Of a stretch of DNA of 64,000 nt, positions 48,402 to 57,470 are shown one piece after another (position 1 is the first letter of the stretch; each line of letters opens with the position of its first letter). The position numbers and the translations under genes are program-made. The notes under the pieces were generated by a model. That model saw only the letters and a program-made list of their open reading frames with translations. It ran no database searches and was not told the origin of the DNA. Source of the DNA: Clostridium sp. TW13. Its GTDB lineage: Bacteria; Bacillota; Clostridia; Clostridiales; Clostridiaceae. Where the stretch lies: contig NZ_BROD01000001.1 in NCBI RefSeq assembly GCF_024345225.1, positions 3,546,516 to 3,610,515 on the forward strand, in the 5' to 3' direction.

Positions 48402-49219
48402 TAATTTTCTCCTCCAATCTCACTTATTGCTTTTTCACATTGTTCTTTACTTGGTGCTGTACCATGCCATGAAGCTTCATTTTCCATAAAAGATACACCT
48501 TTGCCCTTAATTGTATGGCAAACTATTGCTGTTGGTTTATCTTTTGTACTTCTAGCTACATCTATAGCTTCTATTATTGCCTCAATGTTATGCCCATCTA
48601 TATTTAAAACATTCCATCCAAAAGCTTCAAACTTCTTATCTATAGGACCTGGATTCATTACATCTTCCACTTTCCCATCTATTTGTAACCCATTAGAGTC
48701 AATAAATGCAGTTAAATTATCTAATTTATAATGAGCTGCAGACATTGCTGCCTCCCAAACTTGACCCTCTTCTAATTCTCCATCACCTAATAATGCAAAC
48801 ACTCTATAATCTTTTTTATCAAGCTTACCTGCTATAGCCATTCCTGTTGCTGCAGATATTCCTTGACCTAATGACCCTGTAGACATATCTATTCCTGGTA
48901 CATCATTCATATTTGGATGCCCTTGTAGCTTTGAACCTATTTTTCTAAGAGTATGTAATTCTTTTATATCAAAAAACCCTTTTCTTGCTAATGCACTATA
49001 TAATACTGGAGCTGCATGCCCCTTAGAAAGTACAAATCTATCTCTGTCTTCCATCTTTGGATCATTTGGATTAACATTCATTTCTTTAAAATATAATGTA
49101 GTTACTATATCCGCAGCAGATAATGAACCACCTGGATGTCCTGAAGCTGATTCTGTTAGCATTGTAATAATATCTTTACGTACTACCACTGCCATATCCT
49201 TTAATTCTTTAACATTCAT
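48401..49219 (-). CDS. Transketolase, N-terminal (thiamin diphosphate) subunit
   Basis: ATG at 49219 (MNVKELKDMAVVVRKD) follows AGGAGG and gives 272 residues. The thiamin diphosphate motif is GDGELEEGQVWEAAMSAAHY plus a downstream DSNGLQIDG metal site. The glycine-rich STGSLGQGISAATGMAIAGK and the SLSAADIVTTLYF region are conserved. SGHPGGSLSAADI binds cofactor phosphate. It pairs with the C-terminal subunit encoded immediately downstream. A promoter is expected in 49220-49440, but no clear one was identified. Confidence 0.93.
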   Translation of the reverse strand: MNVKELKDMAVVVRKDIITMLTESASGHPGGSLSAADIVTTLYFKEMNVNPNDPKMEDRDRFVLSKGHAAPVLYSALARKGFFDIKELHTLRKIGSKLQGHPNMNDVPGIDMSTGSLGQGISAATGMAIAGKLDKKDYRVFALLGDGELEEGQVWEAAMSAAHYKLDNLTAFIDSNGLQIDGKVEDVMNPGPIDKKFEAFGWNVLNIDGHNIEAIIEAIDVARSTKDKPTAIVCHTIKGKGVSFMENEASWHGTAPSKEQCEKAISEIGGEN

Positions 49220-49529
49220 TTCGAATAACCTCCTACCATTAATTTCTTCCATTTTATCATAATCTTCTTTATTTGCATAGTATATTTTCTTACGCCACCA
49301 AAATAGCATATACTATTTAAAGAATTGTGCTACACTAATAGTCTTGTTATATACTCTACTATAACCTTAGAAACATTTATTTGCAGCATTACTTGAACTT
49401 CTAAAGAATTTACTAAGCATACTCCCTTGAAAAGTTAATATAAAAAATAAGCCTGTAGGATAACATTTTCATACTACAGACTTATTTTTTATATTTATTT
49501 AAATACTATTCATAATTATTTTAATAATA
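49220..49529. other. Intergenic region between mazF and the transketolase genes
   Basis: It contains the mazF terminator (49442-49490) and, by position, the transketolase promoter. I see no gene or other structure. Confidence 0.5.
49442..49490. terminator. Bidirectional terminator after mazF
   Basis: The stem AATAAG-C-CTGTAG / CTACAG-A-CTTATT has T-runs on both strands. Confidence 0.8.
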
Positions 49530-49886
49530 TTAGACTAATCCTAAACTAATCAGCAAGCTCTTGTCCACTTTCTTCATATCACTGTCAGTCATATGACCAA
49601 TCTTTTCTTTTAATCTCTTTTTATCTATAGTTCTAATTTGCTCTAATAAAACTACAGAGTCTCGGTTGAGTCCATATTCTTCTGAAGATATCTCCACATG
49701 CGTAGGCAACTTAGCCTTATTTATTTGTGATGTAATAGCTGCTACTATAACAGTAGGGCTATATCTATTACCTATATTATTTTGTATTATAATAACAGGT
49801 CTAATACCGCCTTGCTCTGAGCCTACCACTGGACTAAGATCTGCATAAAATATGTCTCCTCTTTTTACATTAGATATTATTGCCAT
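49530..49886 (-). CDS. mazF: MazF/NdoA-type mRNA interferase toxin
   Basis: This 118-residue protein has typical PemK/MazF blocks: [31 protein letters not shown] (conserved Arg of the active site), [17 protein letters not shown] (conserved Thr) and [11 protein letters not shown]. It cleaves single-stranded mRNA at a short motif; NdoA of B. subtilis prefers UACAU, but specificity here is unknown. It lies eight bases after its antitoxin gene with ribosome site GGAGAG. Relatives in Clostridium sit beside alr, which is absent here. Confidence 0.93.
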   Translation of the reverse strand: MAIISNVKRGDIFYADLSPVVGSEQGGIRPVIIIQNNIGNRYSPTVIVAAITSQINKAKLPTHVEISSEEYGLNRDSVVLLEQIRTIDKKRLKEKIGHMTDSDMKKVDKSLLISLGLV

Positions 49887-49894
49887 GTTTTAAA

Positions 49895-50131
49895 TCACTC
49901 TCCGCTAAGCCAATTGACATAGTCATTAAACGCTAGATTGTCACTGCCAAATTCAGCATACTCTAGATTTAAGGCTGCCATCTCCTGATATCCTTTCTCC
50001 ATTTGACCATAAATACTATCACTTTTTCCAACCATACTATATAATATAGTTTCTTCTTCTAAGAGTTTCTCAAAATTTTTATTTTCCAAAAAAATTTGGT
50101 TAATAGTTTCTATACTCATTGAACTTGACAT
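49895..50131 (-). CDS. MazE-type antitoxin with unrecognisable DNA-binding half
   Basis: This 78-residue protein sits directly before mazF. The C-terminal half, GQMEKGYQEMAALNLEYAEF, then LAFNDYVNWLSGE, matches the toxin-neutralising tail of EndoAI-type antitoxins. The N-terminal ~38 residues lack the ribbon-helix-helix pattern (beta strand of alternating residues plus SEFIREA-like helix) that normally binds the operon promoter. It may therefore neutralise the toxin without repressing, or carry a diverged DNA-binding fold. ATG follows AAAGGAG. Confidence 0.75.
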   Translation of the reverse strand: MSSSMSIETINQIFLENKNFEKLLEEETILYSMVGKSDSIYGQMEKGYQEMAALNLEYAEFGSDNLAFNDYVNWLSGE

Positions 50132-50177
50132 AACTACTTACTCCTTTCTAATGTAAAAAGAATCTATGTATATATAC

Positions 50178-50207
50178 ATTATATAGCAAATTATGTCGCA
50201 TTGTCAA
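50178..50207 (-). promoter_or_regulatory. Near-consensus promoter of the mazEF pair
   Basis: On the minus strand TTGACA (50207-50202), an 18-base spacer and TATAAT (50183-50178) lie about 50 bases before the antitoxin start. Both hexamers are perfect sigma-A matches. Confidence 0.75.
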
Positions 50208-50390
50208 AGTTCTATCATAAGTTTTTTGAACTTTTATGTTGAATTTTAGTGTTATTATGTAAGCAAAGAAAAACTTACTTAATTTTCTCCTTCATCACCC
50301 CCTCAAATAATAAATATTCTTAATTTTAATACATATTGCTAGTCCAAAATATAAGTTTGTTCTAACAATATGTAAAAATTAATTTTATTT

Positions 50391-50990
50391 TTAAATATAC
50401 TTTTGTACTTTGAAGTTACTATATGTAACTACTACTCTCTCCTTATTTGCATCATCATATATAATTAATTTAGTTAGTGTTTTTGAATCTGAATTTATAA
50501 ACATCTTGCATTTATTTAACTCTTTATTATTATCAAACAAGTTATACTCAACTTGCATAAATCCCATATTATTTCCTTCTGTATAACTCTTCTTCATGTT
50601 TTCTCCATTAAGCAAAATATTCTCCCTTATATTTTCTACAAATGCAAGTTTGTACATTTTGTCAAAACTATTCTTCACAGTAAACTTCTCATTTGTTAGC
50701 TTATTGCTAATTATTATTTCGTTATTTTTATATACTTGGCTTCTACCATCTTCAAAATTAAGTACAATTTCTTTTCCTGAATTTGTAGACGTTAGGTTTG
50801 CCTTCTGTTTAACTTCTCCACGTGAATTAATAATTAAGTATTCCACATCACAAGAATAGCACTTTATGCTTTTGAACTTATCAAGAATATTTTCTGGAGT
50901 CTGCTTAAATATTTTTTGATAAATAGCTAATGCTCCAAATATTGATACTACTATTAATAGTATTATTAACGGTATCCTATATTTTTTCAT
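50391..50990 (-). CDS. Membrane-anchored LolA/GerS-like protein
   Basis: In this 199-residue protein, an N-terminal membrane helix (residues 7-25) without a lipobox cysteine is followed by a beta-rich domain (DVEYLIINSRGEVKQKANLT, NGENMKKSYTEGNNMGFMQV, CKMFINSDSKTLTKLIIYDD). The strand pattern and its usual place near acpS and mazEF resemble the GerS family of C. difficile, which has a LolA-like fold and acts in spore germination. The assignment is tentative. ATG follows GGGAGGAAAT. It is an isolated gene with gaps on both sides. Confidence 0.6.
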   Translation of the reverse strand: MKKYRIPLIILLIVVSIFGALAIYQKIFKQTPENILDKFKSIKCYSCDVEYLIINSRGEVKQKANLTSTNSGKEIVLNFEDGRSQVYKNNEIIISNKLTNEKFTVKNSFDKMYKLAFVENIRENILLNGENMKKSYTEGNNMGFMQVEYNLFDNNKELNKCKMFINSDSKTLTKLIIYDDANKERVVVTYSNFKVQKYI

Positions 50991-51165
50991 ATTTCCTCCC
51001 TAATAATTTTTTCCTATTAATAGTAATATTAATTTTTTTCTGCAAATATTCTTAAATTATTTAATCTTTAATCGTATTCATTTATAACAAAATTTATCTG
51101 TACTTAATGATAATATTCCCACATCATATTTGTAAATAGACATATATAACACTATCCTACAAATC

Positions 51166-51546
51166 CTAGTTATCTTTTCGTTCCATGACTGCATATGAAA
51201 TTGCCATAGATCTATTATGAGATATAGTAATGTGTATATCTGTTACACCCAATTTATCTGCTAACTCTTTACAGTTACCATATAACTTCACAACTGGTTT
51301 TCCAAGATCATCCCTTAATATTTCTATATCTTTTAGAGAAAAACCTCTAATACCTGTCCCTAATGCTTTACTAATAGATTCCTTTGCAGAAAAGTTTCCC
51401 GCAATTACTTCATTTCTCATATACTTCTCTGTAAACATTTTTTGTTCTTCAATTGTGAAAATCTTTTTCAAAAACTTTTCATTTGATTTTATAGCGCTTT
51501 CTACTCTCTCTATTTCAATTATATCTGTTCCAATTCCAACTATCAT
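51166..51546 (-). CDS. acpS: Holo-[acyl-carrier-protein] synthase
   Basis: ATG at 51546 (MIVGIGTDIIEIERVES) follows GGATGTGG and gives 126 residues. The metal and CoA site is GIGTDIIEIERVE. The signature is NFSAKESISKALGTG, with Glu and Lys, and the C-terminal ITISHNRSMAISYAVME closes the fold. It transfers phosphopantetheine from CoA to the Ser of ACP, activating fatty-acid synthesis. It forms a trimer. Confidence 0.95.
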   Translation of the reverse strand: MIVGIGTDIIEIERVESAIKSNEKFLKKIFTIEEQKMFTEKYMRNEVIAGNFSAKESISKALGTGIRGFSLKDIEILRDDLGKPVVKLYGNCKELADKLGVTDIHITISHNRSMAISYAVMERKDN

Positions 51547-51626
51547 TTTGCCACATCCTATTAAGTTATTATACATATAATTGTAACATAAAATATTGCT
51601 TACTTAATATTAACCATAAAAACATT

Positions 51627-51655
51627 GAACCTACCAAGTATACGCTTGTAGGTTC
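51627..51655 (-). terminator. Hairpin after the DUF6514-like gene
   Basis: GAACCTAC-C-AAG / CTT-GTAGGTTC lies 12 bases past the stop, with a weak T-run. Confidence 0.55.
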
Positions 51656-51666
51656 TAATATGCTTT

Positions 51667-51999
51667 CTATCCCATTGCTTTTAATAATAAACTATCTTCG
51701 AAGTCTAACACACATTCATCAACGTGTTCTCCTAAGATATCTATAAGATGAACTGGGGATACTGTATTATCATATAATATTTTCAAAAATTCCTTAACCT
51801 TATATCTTTTTGGTGAAATTAGTGCTATTTGATTTCTTTCAATGTTAGTTATTTTTTCATCTTCTTTTATGTCAAGTCTTTCAATTTCAATACCATATAC
51901 ATGAATATTAGAATACATTGATCTAGTCATCCTATAATTATATTGATATCTTTCTCCCTCACTTTCAACATTCTTTGTTAGATTCTCTATAACCTCCAT
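51667..51999 (-). CDS. Small DUF6514-like protein
   Basis: This 110-residue soluble protein has no signal peptide. It is rich in charged residues and contains YGIEIERLDIKEDEKITNIE and EFLKILYDNTVSPVHLIDIL. I recognise it as one of the clostridial DUF6514-type small proteins; function is unknown. ATG follows AGGGGTGA. A TGTCGAA sequence (52199-52205) and a DnaA-like box (52132-52140) lie upstream, without proof that they act on it. Confidence 0.65.
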   Translation of the reverse strand: MEVIENLTKNVESEGERYQYNYRMTRSMYSNIHVYGIEIERLDIKEDEKITNIERNQIALISPKRYKVKEFLKILYDNTVSPVHLIDILGEHVDECVLDFEDSLLLKAMG

Positions 52000-52387
52000 A
52001 AATATTCACCCCTATTTTTTTATTAACCCTTTTCTTAAATACCATATTAGCACTTATATTATGATGTTTTTGTCATAATTAGTATCCAATCAAAAATTTT
52101 TTTTAAGTTTTTTTTGACATTAATATTTATTTTATCCACAGATTATATTATTTCCATTATTTATTTTGTAGAAATTCTTATATTCATGCTTATATTTATG
52201 TCGAAGTTGTGAGTAAAAATATATTTTATTTTTAGACAGAAAAAAAAGCTAGTTTAACTAGCTTTTCTTCTACCACATTTTTTCTCTCTTACTCTCATAA
52301 ATACCATAATTGAATTTTTTGAATACGTTATCATTACAGTTTTATTATAGCATGTTATGAAATCTTTTCAAGAGAAATTTAAAATTT
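52000..52387. other. Intergenic region between DUF6514-like gene and ssb
   Basis: It has very AT-rich homopolymer runs. It contains the ssb terminator (52239-52266), one perfect DnaA-type nonamer TTATCCACA (52132-52140) and a TGTCGAA heptamer (52199-52205). No gene is seen. Confidence 0.55.
52239..52266 (-). terminator. Terminator of ssb
   Basis: AAAAGCTAGTT / AACTAGCTTTT with a one-base loop is followed by eight T residues on the minus strand, about 120 bases past ssb. Confidence 0.8.
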
Positions 52388-52747
52388 TTATTCTACTTGA
52401 TCAAGAATTTCATTTTCCACTTCTTTTTTATTGTAAGTAATAAACTTAAAATCTTCTGCTACTACTTCTGCAATATATTTTCTTTTACCTTCTGCATCAT
52501 CATAGCTACAAGCTCTTAATCTACCACTAACAGAAATAAAATCAGATTTTTTTAAATACTTGCAAATAATCTCAGCTTTCTTACCCCAAACTATTACTGG
52601 AATAAAATCAGCTTTTCGTGTTCCATCTATTGCCTTAAAATTTTGTTCTACTGCAACAGTAAATCTTGTGAAAACACGTTCACCATCTTCAGTTTTTTTT
52701 AATTCAGGATTCCTAACCAACCTACCTAATATAATAATTTTATTCAT
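52388..52747 (-). CDS. ssb: Single-stranded DNA-binding protein, paralogue without acidic tip
   Basis: In this 119-residue protein, the OB-fold core is NKIIILGRLVRNPELK, TRFTVAVEQNF, DFIPVIVWGKKAEIICKYLK. It ends ENEILDQVE instead of the usual DDDIPF-type acidic tail that recruits repair and replication proteins. In B. subtilis such a short second protein (SsbB) acts in competence, but clostridial equivalents are not well defined. ATG follows GCAGGAGG. It is probably a secondary Ssb rather than the essential replication copy. Confidence 0.9.
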   Translation of the reverse strand: MNKIIILGRLVRNPELKKTEDGERVFTRFTVAVEQNFKAIDGTRKADFIPVIVWGKKAEIICKYLKKSDFISVSGRLRACSYDDAEGKRKYIAEVVAEDFKFITYNKKEVENEILDQVE

Positions 52748-52850
52748 AATAAAAACCTCCTGCTATTTGTTATTGTAAATTCTATCCACAATAACTCTTT
52801 TTATACAAGAAGTTTTATTTTTTATTTACATATAAAATTGTTTAGTTTTC

Positions 52851-53735
52851 TTATATATTAATCTTTGTTTCATCACTGTTACTTTTTTCATCCTCTAAAT
52901 CCATTTCTGATAAAAGAGCATTAACTTCTCCTCCTAACAACAAAATAAATGAAGTTAAATATATCCATGTCATCAAAATAAACATTGCTCCTAAACTTCC
53001 GTAAAGCCTCGAATAGTTTGAAAAATTATTTACATAAAATGCGAACCCGCTTGATATAATTATCCAACCCAAAGTTGTCAAAATAGCTCCGGGTAAAACT
53101 TGAATCCAACCTAATTTTTTATCTGGGGTAAAATGATATAAAACTGCAAAAAATAATATTAGTATTGATATTAATACAAAGTATCTTATTACATCCCAAA
53201 TGACTATTACTACTGGAGTAACGTTAATATGTGTTCCTATTAAATTTTTTATGATATCTCCAAAAACTAATAAAACCATAGTTAATATTATCACTAATGC
53301 TAAGAACACTGTGGTTACCATGGCTCTTATAGTTCTTGAAATATATCCTCTCTTCTCATTAACACCATATGCTCTATTTAGCCCTCTCATAACAGCACCA
53401 AACCCATTCGAAGCAGTCCAAATTGCTAATATTATAGTAATCCATACAACTCCTGAACCTTGTACTTTCAATACTTCTACCACAGTAGATTCAATTAATG
53501 CAAATGAACTCTTAGGTATAATATAGCTTAACCAATCTAAAACTTCCTGTTGATTCAAATTACTAAATCCTATTAATATAAATAAAAACATTAAAAATGG
53601 AATAAAGGATAACATTAAATTATATGCCAAGAATGCTGCTGTTGCTGTTATATCATGATTAATTATTCGCATTATTAACTCCTTAATAAAGTGAATTATA
53701 CTATTATCTTTTCGAATATCTTCATTATTTATCAT
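52851..53735 (-). CDS. YihY/BrkB family membrane protein
   Basis: This 294-residue protein has six membrane helices. The family opens with DITATAAFLAYNLMLSFIPF and carries WTASNGFGAVMRGLNRAYGV and YGSLGAMFILMTWIYLTSFI. The last helix ends LLGGEVNALLSEMD. Formerly called ribonuclease BN, members are now considered membrane proteins of uncertain, possibly transport, function. It is transcribed alone from near 53736. ATG follows AGGTGA. Confidence 0.9.
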   Translation of the reverse strand: MINNEDIRKDNSIIHFIKELIMRIINHDITATAAFLAYNLMLSFIPFLMFLFILIGFSNLNQQEVLDWLSYIIPKSSFALIESTVVEVLKVQGSGVVWITIILAIWTASNGFGAVMRGLNRAYGVNEKRGYISRTIRAMVTTVFLALVIILTMVLLVFGDIIKNLIGTHINVTPVVIVIWDVIRYFVLISILILFFAVLYHFTPDKKLGWIQVLPGAILTTLGWIIISSGFAFYVNNFSNYSRLYGSLGAMFILMTWIYLTSFILLLGGEVNALLSEMDLEDEKSNSDETKINI

Positions 53736-53884
53736 CTAATCACCTATAATCCCTAGTATACTAACACCTGTTTCTATATATACTACCTATATATACAACT
53801 TACATTTATACTTTAATATAATATATACTTCTTACCTCAATTATACATTTTTTAATTACATTATTATAAAACATAAATTACAAG

Positions 53885-53913
53885 TTGTATATGAATTAAT
53901 AAATGCTTATTAT
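53885..53913 (+). promoter_or_regulatory. Possible promoter of the LCP gene
   Basis: TTGTAT (53885-53890), a 17-base spacer and TATTAT (53908-53913) lie 85 bases before the start at 53999. The -35 is imperfect. Confidence 0.4.
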
Positions 53914-53998
53914 TTTTTGTATTCTTTTTTATAATGCAACATTTATGTACCTGCTATTCAATAGTATATTTATATTATAATTAAAAGGAGTCAAGCTT

Positions 53999-55000
53999 AT
54001 GAAACCTAATAACGAATTAGTTAAAACGAAAAAACAGAAAAGAAAAATGAAAATAATTTTATCTATAGGTTCAATATTGATATTTTTAGTAGTTTTTACT
54101 GCTGTATACATATATAGTACTCTTGGAAAAATTAATAAAGTAAATATAGCTAAGGACAACTCTTCTTTAGGTATAGATTCAACCTACTTTAACACTGATG
54201 CTTCTAAAGATATTATAAACATAGCCTTTCTAGGAGTGGATAAAAGAGAAGGGGATGTAGGACGTTCAGATGCTACATTGGTATTAACTATAGATAAGAA
54301 ACATAACAAAACTAAAATTTCTTCATTTCTAAGAGACTGCTATGTACCTATTGAAGGACACGGTAAAACAAAACTTAATCATGCATATGCTTACGGAGGG
54401 CCTCAACTGTCAATAAAAACACTCAATGAAAATTTTGGACTAAACATTAAAGATTTTGTAAAAGTCAATTTTAGCGAATTATCTCATGTTATAGATGCTG
54501 TAGGTGGAGTAAATGTAACAATAAAGGACTACGAAGTGAAAGAAGTAAATAAATATATTGATGATGTTGCTAAAGAAACTAATCAAACTTCAAAACACAT
54601 TACTGCTGGTCCTCAAATCCTTAGTGGCGTTCAAGCAGTAGGTTACACTCGTGTTAGATATGCTGGAAATGGTGATGTTGAAAGAACTGAAAGGCAAAGA
54701 ACTGTCTTAAATTCTATTTTTAACAAAATAAAATCAGCTGGTGCCTCCCAATATCCAAACATAGTAAACCAAATTTTACCTTACATAGAGACAAGTATGT
54801 CCTCATCTGAAATTCTTAACCTTGGTTTAAGTATGATTTCAAGTGGATTATCAAACTTACAACAGCAAGAATTCCCCTTAGAAAACTATAGAAAAGGACA
54901 AATTATTAATAACGTCTGGTATTGGGTGTTTGATGAAGCTGCTACGAAAGAACATGTCCGTAAATACATTTTTGAAGATATTACCCCAACATCAAAATAA
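53999..55000 (+). CDS. LytR-CpsA-Psr family wall-polymer ligase
   Basis: In this 333-residue protein, a short basic tail and one membrane anchor (17-38) are followed by an outside LCP domain. The domain carries IAFLGVDKREGDVGRSDATL, SSFLRDCYVPIEGHGKTKLN, HAYAYGGPQLS and YTRVRYAGNGDVERTERQR, the conserved Asp and Arg residues that hold the polyprenyl-phosphate. These enzymes attach teichoic acid or other glycopolymers to peptidoglycan. ATG follows AAAAGGAG. It ends at the shared terminator with the converging helicase gene. Confidence 0.94.
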   Translation: MKPNNELVKTKKQKRKMKIILSIGSILIFLVVFTAVYIYSTLGKINKVNIAKDNSSLGIDSTYFNTDASKDIINIAFLGVDKREGDVGRSDATLVLTIDKKHNKTKISSFLRDCYVPIEGHGKTKLNHAYAYGGPQLSIKTLNENFGLNIKDFVKVNFSELSHVIDAVGGVNVTIKDYEVKEVNKYIDDVAKETNQTSKHITAGPQILSGVQAVGYTRVRYAGNGDVERTERQRTVLNSIFNKIKSAGASQYPNIVNQILPYIETSMSSSEILNLGLSMISSGLSNLQQQEFPLENYRKGQIINNVWYWVFDEAATKEHVRKYIFEDITPTSK

Positions 55001-55008
55001 ATAAACTA

Positions 55009-55046
55009 TAAAAAACCAGATGTATTGAATTTACATCTGGTTTTTT
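55009..55046. terminator. Shared bidirectional terminator of the LCP and nuclease-helicase genes
   Basis: AAAAAACCAGATGTA / TACATCTGGTTTTTT has T-runs on both sides. The hairpin overlaps the last three codons of the minus-strand gene. Confidence 0.88.
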
Positions 55047-57376
55047 ACCTTCCAAAATTCATCAACATTATTTATAAGTTCTTCACAATTCTTAACTACA
55101 TGCAAATTACTCCACTCCGACGGCATAAGTTCTTTATACTTCATAGATAAAAATCTATCGTCTACTAAAATCGCTACCCCCTCATCCTCTTCTGTTCTTA
55201 TTACTCTGCCTACTGCCTGCAAAACTTTGTTCATTCCTGGATAAGTATATGCATAATCATATCCATTCACACTTTTCTTGTTAAAATAATCTTTTATTAG
55301 TTCTTGCTCAAAACATACCTGAGGTAATCCAACCCCTATTATTACTGTTCCAATCAGCTTATCTCCTTTAAGATCTATTCCTTCTGAAAATAAACCACCC
55401 ATAACGCAAAAAGCCAATATTTCATTTTCATCAAAATACTCCAAAAAATCTTCTTTAAGCTTTTCACTCATATCCGATTGCTGAAGAATTGTGTTTTCAC
55501 TCCCATATTTATCAATATAGTGTTTATATGCTTTATTCATATAAGAATATGAAGGAAAAAAAACTATATAGTTACCCTTCTTAGCATTTTTTATATCATG
55601 GATTGCATCTATAACATCCTCTAAAGTATTTTCTCTAAATTTATATTTAGTGGATAATGGTAATACATTTATACTTAAATTCTCTTTATTAAATGGTGAT
55701 TCTAAAAACATCCTATATGTATTATCATCACCTCCTAATAATGAAATATAATAAGTCATAGGTAACATAGTAGCTGAAAATAATATAGTACTACTAACCT
55801 TATCCATTCGTTCTCTTAATTTTTTACTTGGATCAATACAAAATAATTTTACATAAACATCTTTATTACTTGTATCTACATAATTAACATAATTGTTATC
55901 TATTTCAGATACTACGTTCATAAAATTATTAATATTAAAATATAATTCCATTACATCTTTTATATAATCTAAACTTTGGTTTTTAACCAAAAAGTCATCT
56001 GTTTCCTTCAAAAACAATCTTAGATTCTTTTTTAATTCTGATGAAACTTCATTTATCACCTTATATTCTATATTCTCTTCTTGTAACTCTCTTCTATATG
56101 AAATGAGTTCAGAATTAATTTTTCCCAGTATTCCTGAAATCTTTGGAGCTTTACCTGTTAATAACTTTTTAATTTTTAATATTTCACTTTTTATAAGTTC
56201 ACCAGAATACATTTCACGTGCCCTGCCTACTAAATTGTGAGCTTCATCTATCAATACAGTTAATCTATCATTACTATCCTCAAAAATAGTTTTCAAAGCA
56301 GCTGATGGATCAAATATATAATTATAATCACATATAATTCCATCACACCATTTCGCAATTTCTAAACTTAGCTCAAATGGGCATATTTCATATTTCTTGG
56401 CAATTTTTTCTATACTTTCTCTATTAAAATTTTCATACTGCAATAAAATGTCATGAAGTGATATTTTCAATTTATCATAATAGTTACAAGCAAATTTACA
56501 TTCTTCAGGATTGCATTTAACTTCTTCATTAAAACAAATCTTTTCTTTTGCTGTTAATGTAACTATTTTAAATTTAAGTTTCTTATCTCTTAAGAGTTTG
56601 AAAGCTTCTTCTGCTGCCGTTCTTGTAATGGTCTTAGCTGTTAAATAAAATATTTTATCTATCTTATTTTGCCCAACAGCTTTTACTGCTGGAAAGATAG
56701 TTGATATAGTTTTTCCAATGCCTGTAGGTGCTTTTATAAATAGTTCTTTTTGTTCTTTTATTGTATTATAAACTGCTACTGATAAATTTCTTTGCCCTTC
56801 TCTATAATTAACAAACGGGAACTCAATATTATCTATTGATTTATTTCTCAACATTCTCCAATTAATGCTGTAATCAGCCATCTGTTTAAAGTCTGCTATT
56901 ATCTTGGTTATGTATTCCTCCAGCTCTCTATCGGAGTACTGCTCTTCAAATTTTTTTATCTCATCTGTTACTATACAATAATAAATTAATCTTACTTTAA
57001 TGCTTTTAAGATTTTTTTCGCAGCAAATTATGTATGCATAAAACTTAGCCTGAGCCCAATGTAATTCATTAAAATCCTTATCTACATACATAAGATTCTT
57101 GTTTGTTGTCTTTATCTCTTCAACAATAACTTCATCATCATATATTACTCCATCAGCCCTACCCTCTACTCTTAAAGTAAAATTATCAAAAGTAAAATCT
57201 TTAGAAAGAGAAACTTCCTTTTCGTATCCTTTGATGTCATTTATGTTTTTCTCCTGAATTTTTTTATGAATCAAGGTTCCTTGCAAAGCTCTTGATTTAC
57301 CAACATACCGTGAATCTATACTACCACTATATAGTGAAAAATTCACTATATCTCTAACTGACATTGAAATAATCAT
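55031..57376 (-). CDS. Cas4-like nuclease fused to XPD/DinG-like helicase
   Basis: In this 781-residue protein, residues 1-165 resemble a Cas4-type PD-(D/E)XK nuclease: GRADGVIYDDEVIVEEIKTT, then WAQAKFYAYI. Residues ~195-780 form an iron-sulfur helicase: Walker A KAPTGIGKTISTIFP, cysteines CNPEECKFAC and CPFELSLEIAKWC that could ligate a [4Fe-4S] cluster, DEAH box LTVLIDEAHNL and motif VI VLQAVGRVIRTEEDEG. It likely unwinds and cuts DNA in repair or recombination. There is no CRISPR array nearby, so an adaptation role is unlikely. The end overlaps a shared terminator. Confidence 0.88.
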   Translation of the reverse strand: MIISMSVRDIVNFSLYSGSIDSRYVGKSRALQGTLIHKKIQEKNINDIKGYEKEVSLSKDFTFDNFTLRVEGRADGVIYDDEVIVEEIKTTNKNLMYVDKDFNELHWAQAKFYAYIICCEKNLKSIKVRLIYYCIVTDEIKKFEEQYSDRELEEYITKIIADFKQMADYSINWRMLRNKSIDNIEFPFVNYREGQRNLSVAVYNTIKEQKELFIKAPTGIGKTISTIFPAVKAVGQNKIDKIFYLTAKTITRTAAEEAFKLLRDKKLKFKIVTLTAKEKICFNEEVKCNPEECKFACNYYDKLKISLHDILLQYENFNRESIEKIAKKYEICPFELSLEIAKWCDGIICDYNYIFDPSAALKTIFEDSNDRLTVLIDEAHNLVGRAREMYSGELIKSEILKIKKLLTGKAPKISGILGKINSELISYRRELQEENIEYKVINEVSSELKKNLRLFLKETDDFLVKNQSLDYIKDVMELYFNINNFMNVVSEIDNNYVNYVDTSNKDVYVKLFCIDPSKKLRERMDKVSSTILFSATMLPMTYYISLLGGDDNTYRMFLESPFNKENLSINVLPLSTKYKFRENTLEDVIDAIHDIKNAKKGNYIVFFPSYSYMNKAYKHYIDKYGSENTILQQSDMSEKLKEDFLEYFDENEILAFCVMGGLFSEGIDLKGDKLIGTVIIGVGLPQVCFEQELIKDYFNKKSVNGYDYAYTYPGMNKVLQAVGRVIRTEEDEGVAILVDDRFLSMKYKELMPSEWSNLHVVKNCEELINNVDEFWKVKNQM

Positions 57377-57470
57377 ATTTTAACCTTCTTTTTTTTTATA
57401 TTAATGTTTATAATAAAAGCATAGTTTATTATAACTTAAAAATATAATTGAAAGGAATATAATCATTATA

